Positions 34,001-42,158 of a stretch of DNA of 64,000 bases are shown here, in pieces. The position numbers and the translations under genes are program-made. Every line of letters begins with the position of its first letter. The first letter of the stretch is position 1. Below the pieces are notes generated by a model. That model ran no database searches, was not told the DNA's origin, and saw nothing but the letters and a program-made list of their open reading frames with translations. Origin of the DNA: SIG588 sp045654545 (GTDB taxonomy: Bacteria > Bacillota > Clostridia > Oscillospirales > Acutalibacteraceae); the NCBI GenBank assembly GCA_045654545.1, contig JAZONO010000076.1:1-64000 (forward strand), given 5' to 3'.

Positions 34001-34038
34001 CGAAGAAAGATCCTGTTGTGGCATTGCGTACCGAATAA
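31003..34038 (+). CDS. MacB/FtsX-type ABC protein, ATPase and permease fused, with very large external domain
   Basis: A 1011-residue fusion. Residues 1-225 are the ATPase: Walker A GPSGCGKTT, Q-loop FQSYNLIPHQT, signature MSGGQMQRVAIARAL, Walker B IILADEPTGALD, H-loop VTHNPE. A linker leads to the first membrane helix near 272-293 (GSIGIIGIALILAVSQGTT). A helical, Glu/Gln/Met-rich external domain of roughly 570 residues follows, then three FtsX-type helices from about 870 to the C-terminus, with ERTKEIGILRAIGASKRDV between them. MacB-type proteins do mechanotransmission rather than simple transport. It stands alone with its own promoter; GGAGGGATAATG precedes the start. Confidence 0.9.
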   Translation: MLQLCRIKKEYPAGNGKVEALKGISLRFRRSEFVSILGPSGCGKTTMLNIIGGLDAYTEGDLIINGRSTKEFRDRDWDAYRNHSIGFVFQSYNLIPHQTVLQNVELALTLSGVSKTERRARAKKALEDVGLGDQLKKRPNEMSGGQMQRVAIARALVNDPDIILADEPTGALDTETSVQVMEILKEISKDRLIVMVTHNPELAEHYSSRIIRMLDGEITDDSAPLTDEEVAATEAAYAAMPPKAKKEKKPSMSFATSFMLSLKNLFTKKGRTTLTAFAGSIGIIGIALILAVSQGTTAYIDSVQESTLSAYPITLEASTVELSSLIEAFMNIQDGESDHPDDAVYKKAALQNMINALGSLEARQNDLKAFKEYLEKELANPDSSLKEAVNGVQYGYDLDMLIYTKNVDGKILRADTEEILTELILKYMGMDMSQMSAMAQSSPMGTMGTMSVELWQELLPGENGAPVNDLLYEQYEAVYGDWPKAYNEIVLVVDKNNELDDVTLYALGLLPEADMEALINAGLNSTTVEKKEGRWTYEEIVGREYKTILSADCYELNATTGLYEDARKDENKLRRLYDNALSLKVTGIIRPKEDADVAMLTGSIAYTNGLTKYMIEKAVDSPVIQAQKNSPDRDVLTGLPFKPDAGAMSNYDKAVAFLNHLDTMEPGEQVAMYMKLEALNFMQQRLAEKTMGKTRAEKEAMVIAFFAQQSGYADEDAAKYFAALSEEESNELVTQLLMAQISMQELPQKQQELMAKPMEELLAAFAVFRANLPDVRSDVFQSQGDEVKAPAYAQLAAYYDNLMEFSETTYEDNLKAMGDLDLESPATINIYASSFENKDIIEAAITKYNDGVEEIKKIKYTDYVGLMMSSVTTIIDAITYVLIAFVSISLIVSSIMIGVITLISVQERTKEIGILRAIGASKRDVSSMFNAETIIVGFAAGLLGVLVTYLLCIPINLILNHFTGIANLRAFLPIGAAIILVVISVLLTLVAGIIPSRSAAKKDPVVALRTE

Positions 34039-34050
34039 CATCGTATATGA

Positions 34051-34078
34051 AAAGGCATACCGTCGGTATGCCTTTTCG
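34051..34078 (+). terminator. Terminator-like hairpin
   Basis: AAAAGGCATACCG TC GGTATGCCTTTT, 13 bases after the ABC gene; the T run is short. Confidence 0.65.
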
Positions 34079-34135
34079 CCGTATGCGGAATCGGTTTTAC
34101 AATATGTAAAACCTGCTGAAAACCGCACCTTTCCC

Positions 34136-34164
34136 TTGACACGCCGTGCGAAAGGTTTTATGAT
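34136..34164 (+). promoter_or_regulatory. Sigma-A-type promoter of the SDR operon
   Basis: TTGACA at 34136-34141 and TATGAT at 34159-34164 with a 17-base spacer. Confidence 0.75.
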
Positions 34165-34218
34165 AGAATTAACTGAAAAAACGGGGGAGGACCCATGATC
34201 CGTTTTAAGGAGTAACGT

Positions 34219-35019
34219 ATGAGTAAGTACACATTGATCACCGGCGCATCCGGCGGCATTGGATGGGAACTGGCACGGCAATTTGCCGCAGGCAATCATC
34301 CGCTCATTTTGGTGGCGCGCAGTGAAGCGCGCTTGCAGGAAAAGAAGGCGTTGTTGGAAGCGGAATACCACGTTCCTGTGGTGGTGATACCGCAAGACCT
34401 CACCTTGCCTAATGCGGCGCAGGATCTGTTTGACCGCACCGCGGCGGCAGGCTTGTCGGTGGATATTTTGGTGAATAATGCAGGGTTCGGTGACTTTGTG
34501 TCCTTTATCGATGCGGACTGGGAACGGCAACGGGACATGGTGACGCTCAATGTCACTGTGCTGATGCAGTTAACCCACTGCTATGCCCGTGCCATGCGTG
34601 AAGAGGGCGGCGGCCGCATTTTGAACGTGGCGTCGCTCGCGGCAATGGCGGCAGGTCCGTATATGGCGACCTATTATGCCACCAAGGCGTTTGTGCTGTC
34701 TTTTTCGCAAGCGATGGCAGAGGAGCTGGCGGAATACGGCATTACCGTGACGGCACTGTGTCCCGGACCGACTGAAAGCAATTTCGAAACGGCCGCGAAT
34801 TTGAAAGGCGGCAATCTGTTCCGTGCTCTGCCGGTGGAAACCGCCGAAAAGGTGGCGCGCCGCGGTTACCGTGCCACCATGAAAGGGAAAGCCATTCAAT
34901 TTTGCGGCATCACGGTGCATGCAATGAGTTTTGCTTCGCGTCTGTCGCCGCGTTGGCTCAACCGCAAAGCGACCAAACGTATCAACGGTGATCCCCGAGA
35001 GAAAGGAGAGGGCGCATGA
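34219..35019 (+). CDS. SDR-family short-chain dehydrogenase
   Basis: A 266-residue classical short-chain dehydrogenase/reductase. The dinucleotide-binding motif is TGASGGIGWELA at residue 8, NNAG appears in ILVNNAGFGD, the catalytic Ser is in LNVASLAAMAAG, and YxxxK is YYATKAF. The C-terminal third (SNFETAANLKGGNL ... HAMSFASRLSPRWLNRKATK) resembles the YqjQ/DltE-like group. The substrate is unknown. AAGGAG precedes the ATG. It overlaps the LamG gene by four bases (ATGA). Confidence 0.9.
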   Translation: MSKYTLITGASGGIGWELARQFAAGNHPLILVARSEARLQEKKALLEAEYHVPVVVIPQDLTLPNAAQDLFDRTAAAGLSVDILVNNAGFGDFVSFIDADWERQRDMVTLNVTVLMQLTHCYARAMREEGGGRILNVASLAAMAAGPYMATYYATKAFVLSFSQAMAEELAEYGITVTALCPGPTESNFETAANLKGGNLFRALPVETAEKVARRGYRATMKGKAIQFCGITVHAMSFASRLSPRWLNRKATKRINGDPREKGEGA

Positions 35020-36008
35020 AACGTGTGTGGATATTCGCGCTCGTAATCTCGGTGTTCATCTCCGTTTTGACGTTACCTGCTTCGGCTATCGAGTGGTACT
35101 ATTGGGAGGACGATTGTTTGTCTATTGTGAGCGAGCCGGGTGAATTTCTCGAGGATGGTATACAATATTATCGCGGAGACGAAGAGATCACGGCGGACGA
35201 TCTGCAGTGGGTGGATAACGGTGTGGACGGCAAGGCGCTGTATTTGCCGGGCGACGGCACCTTCTTGCGCTTGGATTATACCGTGGCACGCTTGTCGCAA
35301 TTCACCTTTTCCGCGTGGGTTAACCGTCAAGGGGACGAAAGCGGTGAGCGCTTGTTCAGTGTGGCACGCAGCGATCAAAACTATTTGACTTTTTCGCCAT
35401 ATATGTACGATCCCACACTGTATCGCGAGGACGGATTTGTAAACGGTGTGTATCTGCGGTATCAGTACGGCGGTGCAAACGGCACGGATCTGGATTTGTT
35501 TAATCCTACCAACGAGCAAGTGAGTTATGCTTTGCCGAAAAACGAGTGGCATCACGTGGCGGTGACCGCCGACGGGCGCACGGCGCGTGTGTATATCGAC
35601 GGTGTGCTGTGGCTGGAAGATCGCATGCTGAACACGGTGCATGAACTGCTGGCGTTTTCGCTGGATATCGGTACGGGCGAATGGGGCGATCCCACTCTGC
35701 ATGCGTTGCTCGACAATGTAGAAGTGTACCGTAAAGTGCTGAATATGGACGAGATCGCGGCGTTGGCACACGTGGAAGAAACCGCGCCGTATCTTCCCAC
35801 CGCACCTTCCACCACCACCACGACCACCACGACCACCGTTCCCGTTACCACTACGCAAAGCGAGCCGATTCGTCAAACGATGAGCGAAACGTTGTGGGGC
35901 ATTCCGCTGTGGGGTGTGTACACACTCGGCGGTATTCTCACGGCATATGTGGTGTTGACCGTGGTGCTGAACCTGCACGACCGTAAGAAGAAAGGCGGTG
36001 GTTCTTGA
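35016..36008 (+). CDS. Membrane-anchored LamG/concanavalin-like domain protein
   Basis: A 330-residue surface protein. A signal peptide ends at ASA (residue 24). Residues 60-245 form a LamG/concanavalin A-like fold (GKALYLPGDGTFLRLDY, FTFSAWVN, NEWHHVAVTADGRTARVYIDGVL, LHALLDNVEVYRKVLNMDEIAAL). A run of nine threonines within a Thr-rich linker leads to one C-terminal membrane helix and a basic tail (DRKKKGGGS). LamG domains bind sugars or proteins; the ligand is unknown. The gene starts within the SDR stop and ends within the next start. Confidence 0.85.
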   Translation: MKRVWIFALVISVFISVLTLPASAIEWYYWEDDCLSIVSEPGEFLEDGIQYYRGDEEITADDLQWVDNGVDGKALYLPGDGTFLRLDYTVARLSQFTFSAWVNRQGDESGERLFSVARSDQNYLTFSPYMYDPTLYREDGFVNGVYLRYQYGGANGTDLDLFNPTNEQVSYALPKNEWHHVAVTADGRTARVYIDGVLWLEDRMLNTVHELLAFSLDIGTGEWGDPTLHALLDNVEVYRKVLNMDEIAALAHVEETAPYLPTAPSTTTTTTTTTVPVTTTQSEPIRQTMSETLWGIPLWGVYTLGGILTAYVVLTVVLNLHDRKKKGGGS

Positions 36009-36679
36009 TGCAAAAGACACTGATGTGGATTCTTCTGTTATCGACCCTGCTGTGTGCGGTCGGAGGTGTGTCTGTCGGGGCAATGGGGAAAGAGACCGCA
36101 TACGTGTTTTCACTGGACGAAGAAGGCTATTTGATGGAGCAGACCGAAGGGGAACTTGCCTTTTGGGAAGCCCCCGCCGTGTTGACGGGACAATCGGTCA
36201 CCGGCGGTGTGCTTACGTTGAAAAACGAAGCGGATCGCGCGGTGAATTTCACCCTGACGTCGGTGTCTTTGCCGTATGACAACGAAGAAGCACTCGCGTA
36301 TTTGGACGCGGTCACCCTTGTGATTACGCAGGGCGACCGTGAGATCTATCGCGCACCGTTCACCCACATTATGGATGCCGATCGTGCCCCCATTGTGTTT
36401 TCGGGAGTGCAACCGGGTGAAAGCCGCGAGTTGCATTTGTCCATCGCGTGCGATTTTACCTACAGCGGCTCGGTGCCGTCCTACGAATCCCTTGTGTGGA
36501 CGTTTGAATCGTCGGTGGAACCGCTTGTCACACAACCCAGCAGTGCGCCGATCCAACCGGTTCCTGCAACCGACTGGACAATGATCGCCAAAATTACCGC
36601 CATGGCGTTTGGCGTGTTGGTGCTCACCTGCGTGCTGGTTGCCGTGGTACGGTTGATCCGCAAAAAGATAAAACGGTAA
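36008..36679 (+). CDS. Signal-peptide membrane protein, function unknown
   Basis: A 223-residue protein with an N-terminal signal peptide (MQKTLMWILLLSTLLCAVGGVSVGA), a beta-rich external part of about 165 residues (LTGQSVTGGVLTLKNEADRAVNFTLTSVSL, REIYRAPFTHIM, VFSGVQPGESRELHLSI) and one C-terminal membrane helix followed by IRKKIKR. The external part reads like an immunoglobulin-like domain. No family was recognised. It shares TGATG with the LamG gene and probably acts with it at the cell surface. Confidence 0.75.
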   Translation: MQKTLMWILLLSTLLCAVGGVSVGAMGKETAYVFSLDEEGYLMEQTEGELAFWEAPAVLTGQSVTGGVLTLKNEADRAVNFTLTSVSLPYDNEEALAYLDAVTLVITQGDREIYRAPFTHIMDADRAPIVFSGVQPGESRELHLSIACDFTYSGSVPSYESLVWTFESSVEPLVTQPSSAPIQPVPATDWTMIAKITAMAFGVLVLTCVLVAVVRLIRKKIKR

Positions 36680-36683
36680 AAAT

Positions 36684-36720
36684 AAAACGCGGTCGGTGTC
36701 AAAACACCGACCGCGTTTGT
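36684..36720. terminator. Bidirectional terminator between convergent operons
   Basis: AAACGCGGTCGGTGT / ACACCGACCGCGTTT, a perfect 15-bp stem with a CAAA loop. Confidence 0.9.
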
Positions 36721-37523
36721 TATTGCGGAGTGAATCCTTCAAATATAAATCCTACAAAATCCTTGCGATGCTCGTCGATCTCCTTTTGCGAATGGATAGT
36801 CCACGCGATGGGGAGGGCACCCAAGCAGGTGCACAAACAGCGGCAGGGATGCCACGCACCGTAATGCCCATAGGACACAAAATCGGGGCGTGCAATCACG
36901 TTGGTCAACAGACAACCCACCAATTTATGCTTGAACGATTCGTTCAAAAACGGTTCTGCCAACTGTCCGCGGCACACCTGCGGACGGTTCTTTTTGTACC
37001 AACGCAGTACCTGCGGATAGAAGGATTGAATGATGTATTCTCCCGTATACTGTGCCAAGATCGCTTCGGCCGCCTCGCACAGGGCAGCGGTGTTGCCGTT
37101 GTGCATTTTGAATTCGATCAATAGCGGCACACGTCCGTCCACCAACGCCAGCATTTCGCGCAGGGTGGGGATGTGTTCTTCGCTGTTTTTTAAGCAAAGC
37201 GATTTCAATGTGTCCAACGTCTGATCTTCCACGTGGGCATCCACACCGCACATACGGGTGAGGGTATCGTCGTGAAACACAACCACTTCGCCGTCGGCGG
37301 TGAGGTGAAGATCGCATTCAATGATATACCCGTCCTCGGCCGCCGCCCGAAAGGCAGGAAGCGAGTTTTCGGGGCGATCGGCATTGTGCAATCCGCGATG
37401 CGCCACAAACGCACCGCGCAGGGTGTCCCGATGTGGATGGCGGCGCGTGGCAGGGAAGAGCAGGAAAAGAAACACCAACGCGAGGAACAACAGTGTTCCG
37501 AGAATCGAAAAAATCCAAGCCAT
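36720..37523 (-). CDS. Glycerophosphodiester phosphodiesterase
   Basis: A 267-residue GDPD. An N-terminal membrane helix (residues 3-25) anchors a TIM-barrel domain with VAHRGLHNADRPENSLPAF (catalytic His and Glu), ECDLHLTADGEVVVFHDDTLTR (metal-binding residues and second His) and LLIEFK. It hydrolyses glycerophosphodiesters to glycerol 3-phosphate and an alcohol. Many Firmicutes GDPDs of this type act on lipids or teichoic acids at the membrane. The gene is 3 bases after the transporter stop and last in a five-gene minus-strand run. Confidence 0.92.
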   Translation of the reverse strand: MAWIFSILGTLLFLALVFLFLLFPATRRHPHRDTLRGAFVAHRGLHNADRPENSLPAFRAAAEDGYIIECDLHLTADGEVVVFHDDTLTRMCGVDAHVEDQTLDTLKSLCLKNSEEHIPTLREMLALVDGRVPLLIEFKMHNGNTAALCEAAEAILAQYTGEYIIQSFYPQVLRWYKKNRPQVCRGQLAEPFLNESFKHKLVGCLLTNVIARPDFVSYGHYGAWHPCRCLCTCLGALPIAWTIHSQKEIDEHRKDFVGFIFEGFTPQ

Positions 37524-37526
37524 TGT

Positions 37527-38834
37527 TTACTCCTCTACGTCAAAACTTTCCAGTACCGACGTTGTCTTTTGCGGTTTCACGTCGCCGTGCTTCACCAGCG
37601 ACATGGTGAGGAATGCCAAGGCGGAAAACACCACGGCATAGGGGAACAAAATCTTGTATCCCCACGGCAGGGTATCGATCAACAGACCGGACAAAAGCGG
37701 CGTGACAATCTGTGCCGCCATCGAGAAGGTGTAGTAATATCCCGTGTATTTCCCCACGTCTGCACCGCTGCTCATTTCCACCACCATGGGGAAGGAGTTG
37801 ACGTTGATGGATGCCCAACCGATACCCACTAAAGCGAACAGAAGGTAGATAACGGGGGTGGGTTTGGTAATGAAGAAGGCGGCGGCATAACACACCGTCA
37901 TCAACGCCACACCGAGCAACACCGCTTTTTTGCGCCCGATCGCGCTCGAAAGAAATCCAAGCGGCACAAAGGCGGCGATTGCGGCCACCGTGGCGATCAA
38001 GAGATAGTTCGAAGACATACTGAGATCCGCGCCCAGCACGTTCATGCAGTAACGGGAGAATGCGGTGGTGACCGCATTGTAGGCGGCATACCACAAGAAC
38101 ACCGACAACAGAATGAGGATCAAACTGACCATCACGGGACGGGGTAGTTTCTTACCTTTTTTGGTGTGTTCGAATTCCTCTTCGTCATCGCGGATGTTCG
38201 CTTCGGCTACCACACGGTTTTCCTTCACGGTGAACACCATCACCAGCACCGTCACAAGCATAAAAGCGGCAATCACAAAGAAGATGGGCATGAACGATTG
38301 GTCGTCCCGATAGACTTTTCCGCCGTCTGCCGCCGTTTCGCTCTTCAAAAGGAACATCATCATCACGGTGGCGAAAATGCCGCCGATGTATCCCACCAGG
38401 TTGATGATGGCATTCGCCTTACTGCGCAACGGCTTTTCGGTCACGTCGGGCATATATGCCACGGCAGGGGTGCGATAGGTGGCCATGGTCACGAGCAAGG
38501 CAATCAACGTCACGGTGAAGCCGAGGAAGTGCTTCATCTGCACAAAGAATGCCATAACCACCATCAAAGCCACCGCCAACAGCGTGCCAAACAGGATATA
38601 CGGCGTGCGTTTGCCCAGTCGTGTACGGGTGCGGTCGGACAGCATGCCGAACAACGGCAACATAAAGATCGCCAGCACGTTGTCAATCGACATGATGGCG
38701 TTGGCCTCAAAGGTTTTCAAACCAAAGGTGTTTTCCAACAAAAAGGGGATAACTTGATCGTAGAACTGCCAAAATGCCAAAATGGACATAAAGGCCAGAC
38801 CAATCAGCACGGTGCGTTTATAATTCAGTTTCAT
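37527..38834 (-). CDS. MFS transporter, SLC45/GPH-like (putative sugar symporter)
   Basis: A 435-residue transporter with 12 predicted helices. FGMLSDRTRTRLGKRTPYILFG is the major-facilitator loop 2-3 motif in the form used by SLC45/sucrose-proton symporters, followed by YRTPAVAYMPDVTEKPLRSKANAIINLVGYIGG. A charged cytoplasmic loop separates helices 6 and 7 (RDDEEEFEHTKKGKKL). Sugar uptake is the family expectation; the actual substrate is unknown. AGGAGG precedes the ATG, 10 bases after uvrC. Confidence 0.85.
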   Translation of the reverse strand: MKLNYKRTVLIGLAFMSILAFWQFYDQVIPFLLENTFGLKTFEANAIMSIDNVLAIFMLPLFGMLSDRTRTRLGKRTPYILFGTLLAVALMVVMAFFVQMKHFLGFTVTLIALLVTMATYRTPAVAYMPDVTEKPLRSKANAIINLVGYIGGIFATVMMMFLLKSETAADGGKVYRDDQSFMPIFFVIAAFMLVTVLVMVFTVKENRVVAEANIRDDEEEFEHTKKGKKLPRPVMVSLILILLSVFLWYAAYNAVTTAFSRYCMNVLGADLSMSSNYLLIATVAAIAAFVPLGFLSSAIGRKKAVLLGVALMTVCYAAAFFITKPTPVIYLLFALVGIGWASINVNSFPMVVEMSSGADVGKYTGYYYTFSMAAQIVTPLLSGLLIDTLPWGYKILFPYAVVFSALAFLTMSLVKHGDVKPQKTTSVLESFDVEE

Positions 38835-38844
38835 ACAAACCCTC

Positions 38845-40668
38845 CTAATTGTTTTCGAGGTAGACTTTTAAGGCTTCTGCCGATGTAATGGACATCCCCT
38901 TTACAGCCGCCAATTCCTCCACCGAAGCCGCACGAATGGCGCGCAACGAACCGAAATGGCGAAGCAGAGCACGGGCACGCGTTTCGCCAATGCCGTCCGC
39001 CCGCGTCAACACCGTGCCGATGCTGTTCTGTTTGCGCTTTTGGCGGTGATAGGAGATGGCAAAGCGGTGCACTTCTTCTTGGATGGAAGAGAGCAGGGTA
39101 AAGGCGGTGCGCTTGGAACGGATGGCAATCTCGCCACCGTCGGCGGCGATGGCACGGGTGCGGTGGGAATCGTCCTTCACCAACCCGTACACGGGAATCT
39201 GCAAACCAAAGCTATCCACCACCGGGCGGCAAACCGCCACGTGACCTGCGCCACCGTCCAGTAAGATTAGGTCCGGCTTTCTGCCGAAACCTACCCCTTC
39301 ATCCTTGTGGACACTATATTCCGTAAGGCGGCGGTGCAACACCTCTTGCATCGCGGCATAGTCGTCGCCGCCCATCGCCTCTTTCACCGAAAAACGGCGA
39401 TACGCCGATTTCAGCGGACGTCCGTTTTCAAACACCACCATACCGGCCACGGGATCTTGTCCCGCGGTGTGGGAAATGTCGTAACATTCGATGTATTGCG
39501 GCGGTTGGGGCAATCCCAACAGACGCGCCAATTCGTCCAACGCGGCGGTATCGCGCCCGGCCATCCCTGCCTGCTGTGCAATGCGCTCGGCGGCGTTGTG
39601 ACGGCACATCTCCACCAGTTGTGCTTGCTCACCCTTTTGTGGCAACACCAGCAACACACGGCGTTTGGCGAGACCGCTCAACCACTCGCTCAACAAGTCG
39701 GTATCCTCGCACTCGCCGTCCAACGTGATCTGAGCCGGCGGCTTTCGCATGGTGTAATATTGCTTCAAAAACGCCGAACGGGCGGCGATGGCATCCTCAA
39801 TCTCATCCAACAGAAAGTGCTCGCGGTCATACAAACTGCCGCCTGCAAAACGAAACACCTCAAAACAAGCGGCACCGCTGCCTTGCGCCAAGGCAATCAC
39901 GTCTTGCTCTTTCACGTGGGACATCACCACTTTTTGCCGCTCATTCATCCGTTTAATAGCGGCGATGCGGTCGCGCAGTTTGGCGGCTTTCTCAAATTGC
40001 AGTTGTTCGGCCGCTTCCTGCATGGCACATTCCAGATCCTTCAAGGTATCGGCACTGCCTTTTTGCAAAAACTGCAGCGCTCCTTCCACACGTTCGGCAT
40101 AGGCATCTTCCGTCACCTTGCCGGTGCAGGGCGCACAGCATTGCCCGATGTGATGGTTCAAACACGGACGGGGCTGTGCCTTTTTGCCGTATGCCAAGGG
40201 GAGTTTGCAGGTGGAAAGCCCATACACTTTACACGCCTCGTCCACCGCTTGGCGCACCGCATAGGAACTGACATACGGGCCGATGTAACGCGCACCGTCA
40301 TCCTCTTTTTGCAACACGGCGGCAATACGTGAAAACGGGGGCGGTGAGATACGGATATACGAGTATCCTTTATCGTCTTTCAGCAGAATGTTGTATTTCG
40401 GGGTGTACTGTTTGATCAAAGAACATTCCAATACCAACGCTTCAAATTCGCTGTCTGCCAAAATGTAATCGAAATCGTCCACCAGACTGACCATGCGCCG
40501 CACTTTGGGAGGGTGGTTGGTGTCCGAGCCGAAATATTGGCTGACACGGTTTTTCAGCGCCTTGGCCTTGCCCACATAGATGATGTGACCGCGTGCATCT
40601 TTCATCAGATACACACCGGGGCGCAAGGGGAGTGCCATGGCTTTTTTGCGCAACGCCGCTTTCTCCAC
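38845..40668 (-). CDS. uvrC: Excinuclease ABC subunit C
   Basis: A 607-residue nucleotide-excision-repair endonuclease. The N-terminal GIY-YIG domain begins PGVYLMKDARGHIIYVGKAKALKNRVSQYF, a UvrB-binding UVR helix lies near 200-235 (CAMQEAAEQLQFEKAAKLRDRI), the RNase H-like domain has YDISHTAGQDPVAGMVVFENG and LILLDGGAGHV, and the C-terminal (HhH)2 domain has LTRADGIGETRARALLRHFGS. UvrC cuts both sides of a lesion. The GTG start at 40668 follows AAGGAGG. It sits between a surface-polymer module and transport genes, probably by operon read-through. Confidence 0.97.
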   Translation of the reverse strand: MEKAALRKKAMALPLRPGVYLMKDARGHIIYVGKAKALKNRVSQYFGSDTNHPPKVRRMVSLVDDFDYILADSEFEALVLECSLIKQYTPKYNILLKDDKGYSYIRISPPPFSRIAAVLQKEDDGARYIGPYVSSYAVRQAVDEACKVYGLSTCKLPLAYGKKAQPRPCLNHHIGQCCAPCTGKVTEDAYAERVEGALQFLQKGSADTLKDLECAMQEAAEQLQFEKAAKLRDRIAAIKRMNERQKVVMSHVKEQDVIALAQGSGAACFEVFRFAGGSLYDREHFLLDEIEDAIAARSAFLKQYYTMRKPPAQITLDGECEDTDLLSEWLSGLAKRRVLLVLPQKGEQAQLVEMCRHNAAERIAQQAGMAGRDTAALDELARLLGLPQPPQYIECYDISHTAGQDPVAGMVVFENGRPLKSAYRRFSVKEAMGGDDYAAMQEVLHRRLTEYSVHKDEGVGFGRKPDLILLDGGAGHVAVCRPVVDSFGLQIPVYGLVKDDSHRTRAIAADGGEIAIRSKRTAFTLLSSIQEEVHRFAISYHRQKRKQNSIGTVLTRADGIGETRARALLRHFGSLRAIRAASVEELAAVKGMSITSAEALKVYLENN

Positions 40669-40696
40669 GGCACATTCCTCCTTAGGGGATTACACA

Positions 40697-42139
40697 TTAC
40701 GGAATCAAATCGTCAATAAATGCCATCAAGTTGCCGGAACGCGTGGCGGACATATTGTTGATAAAGATTACGTCGTCAATCTCGTTTTCAAGAACAAAAT
40801 TGCAGAAATCGCCGTTGTAATAGCGGTAGTCCACTACGTAGACCGTTTCGTAATGCGATACCAAGAAGGGGACAAACGCATTGCCGAACGATTCTTTCAC
40901 CACCACGCAGGAACTGCCGTCCGACAAGGAGGTGTTTTTGATCACGCTGAACGGGTTGTCACCGCCGATGAAGGCAGAGTACAAACTGCTCTTTTTCCAA
41001 CCCGACACATCTTTCACCACCGGCCAGTTGGTAGTGTTCCCACTGCGGTCGGTAAATTTCATGGTGGTGGGATATAACGGGAAATAGGCACGCAAAGTGT
41101 CGGGGTTGTTGCCGAGTGCCGGGGAATTGCCCGTCTTGCTGTACAGCGAGCCGAGATACCCTTCATAGTCACGGGAAGGGTAATCGGACAAGGCAGGCAC
41201 AGCCGTGCCTTTCACCGCGCCGAACGCCGCATAGGCGTAATACGCACCCGTTGCCGTCCAGTGGTGATCCGTGCGGAAATAGAGATATTCATCGCGGTGT
41301 TCGCGTAGGATGGAATAGGCATCCACCACGTTGACGGAAGGATCCAACGAGCCGTAGATGTAATCGATGGCTCTCTTTTGATCGGCGGAGTGAATGTCCG
41401 CGCGTAAGTCGTCGTCCATCACGATATCCACCGCCAACGGAATCAGAATATCGTACACGTTGGCTTTGCCTTCAAATTTGGCGGCGGCACGGTTGATCGC
41501 TTTGATGTAGGTGTTGGCCGCCCGTTCGCTGAATCCATATACCCCATACCCGCCATTATTCGCCACCAGAATACCGCCCAACGTTTGCGTGCCTGCAATT
41601 GAAGGAGGCGGCGTGTCGGGAACGGTGGTGGTCGTGGTGGTCGGTGCGGTCACACTCCCCGTTGTGGTAGTCGTTGTCGTTGCGGTCGTGCTGACCGTGG
41701 TTTGATATGGTGCCAGTGTGGCGAGTGTTGTTGTTCCCGTGGGGGTGGTCGTCACACGCGTGGGCGCATTGGGAATGGCATCGTCGTCAAATTGTGCACC
41801 GCCATCGGTATAGATCATGTTTTTGCGAATGCCGTACAGCGATTGGATCTTACCGTTGATCTGCACCATTTCCTCACGGTAGGGGAAGGTGTCCGAAAAC
41901 CAGGTGTCGATGTCGGCAAAATAATCGCCGCTGAGCAACGCCTTCACCGAAAATGTGGGGAACGCGGCCAGTGTGCGCTTTTCACTTTCGGAATAGGTCG
42001 GGCGCAAAAACAAAAGGAACGAAACGACCGCAATTGCAAACAAGACAACGAAAAAGAGAACGATTTGAGGCAGAAAATACAAAGGCTTGTATCGCTTTTT
42101 TTGTGTTTCACACGAGGATTGTGCGTGTTTGGCTTTCAA
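40697..42139 (-). CDS. DHHW-family protein (AlgJ/AlgX-like, polysaccharide O-acetylation)
   Basis: A 480-residue protein with an N-terminal membrane helix (about 20-46) and an external SGNH-like catalytic part. The family motif is visible in FRTDHHWTATGAYYAY, and the probable nucleophile Ser lies in VVKESFGNAFVPFL. A Thr-rich linker (about 130-180, with runs of six or seven Thr) separates the N-terminal stub from the catalytic domain. Partnered with the MBOAT protein encoded just upstream, it is expected to transfer acetyl groups to an exported polymer, as AlgJ does in alginate acetylation. The TTG start follows AGGAGG. Confidence 0.85.
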   Translation of the reverse strand: MKAKHAQSSCETQKKRYKPLYFLPQIVLFFVVLFAIAVVSFLLFLRPTYSESEKRTLAAFPTFSVKALLSGDYFADIDTWFSDTFPYREEMVQINGKIQSLYGIRKNMIYTDGGAQFDDDAIPNAPTRVTTTPTGTTTLATLAPYQTTVSTTATTTTTTTGSVTAPTTTTTTVPDTPPPSIAGTQTLGGILVANNGGYGVYGFSERAANTYIKAINRAAAKFEGKANVYDILIPLAVDIVMDDDLRADIHSADQKRAIDYIYGSLDPSVNVVDAYSILREHRDEYLYFRTDHHWTATGAYYAYAAFGAVKGTAVPALSDYPSRDYEGYLGSLYSKTGNSPALGNNPDTLRAYFPLYPTTMKFTDRSGNTTNWPVVKDVSGWKKSSLYSAFIGGDNPFSVIKNTSLSDGSSCVVVKESFGNAFVPFLVSHYETVYVVDYRYYNGDFCNFVLENEIDDVIFINNMSATRSGNLMAFIDDLIP

Positions 42140-42158
42140 AGGTCACGTCCTCCTTTCG

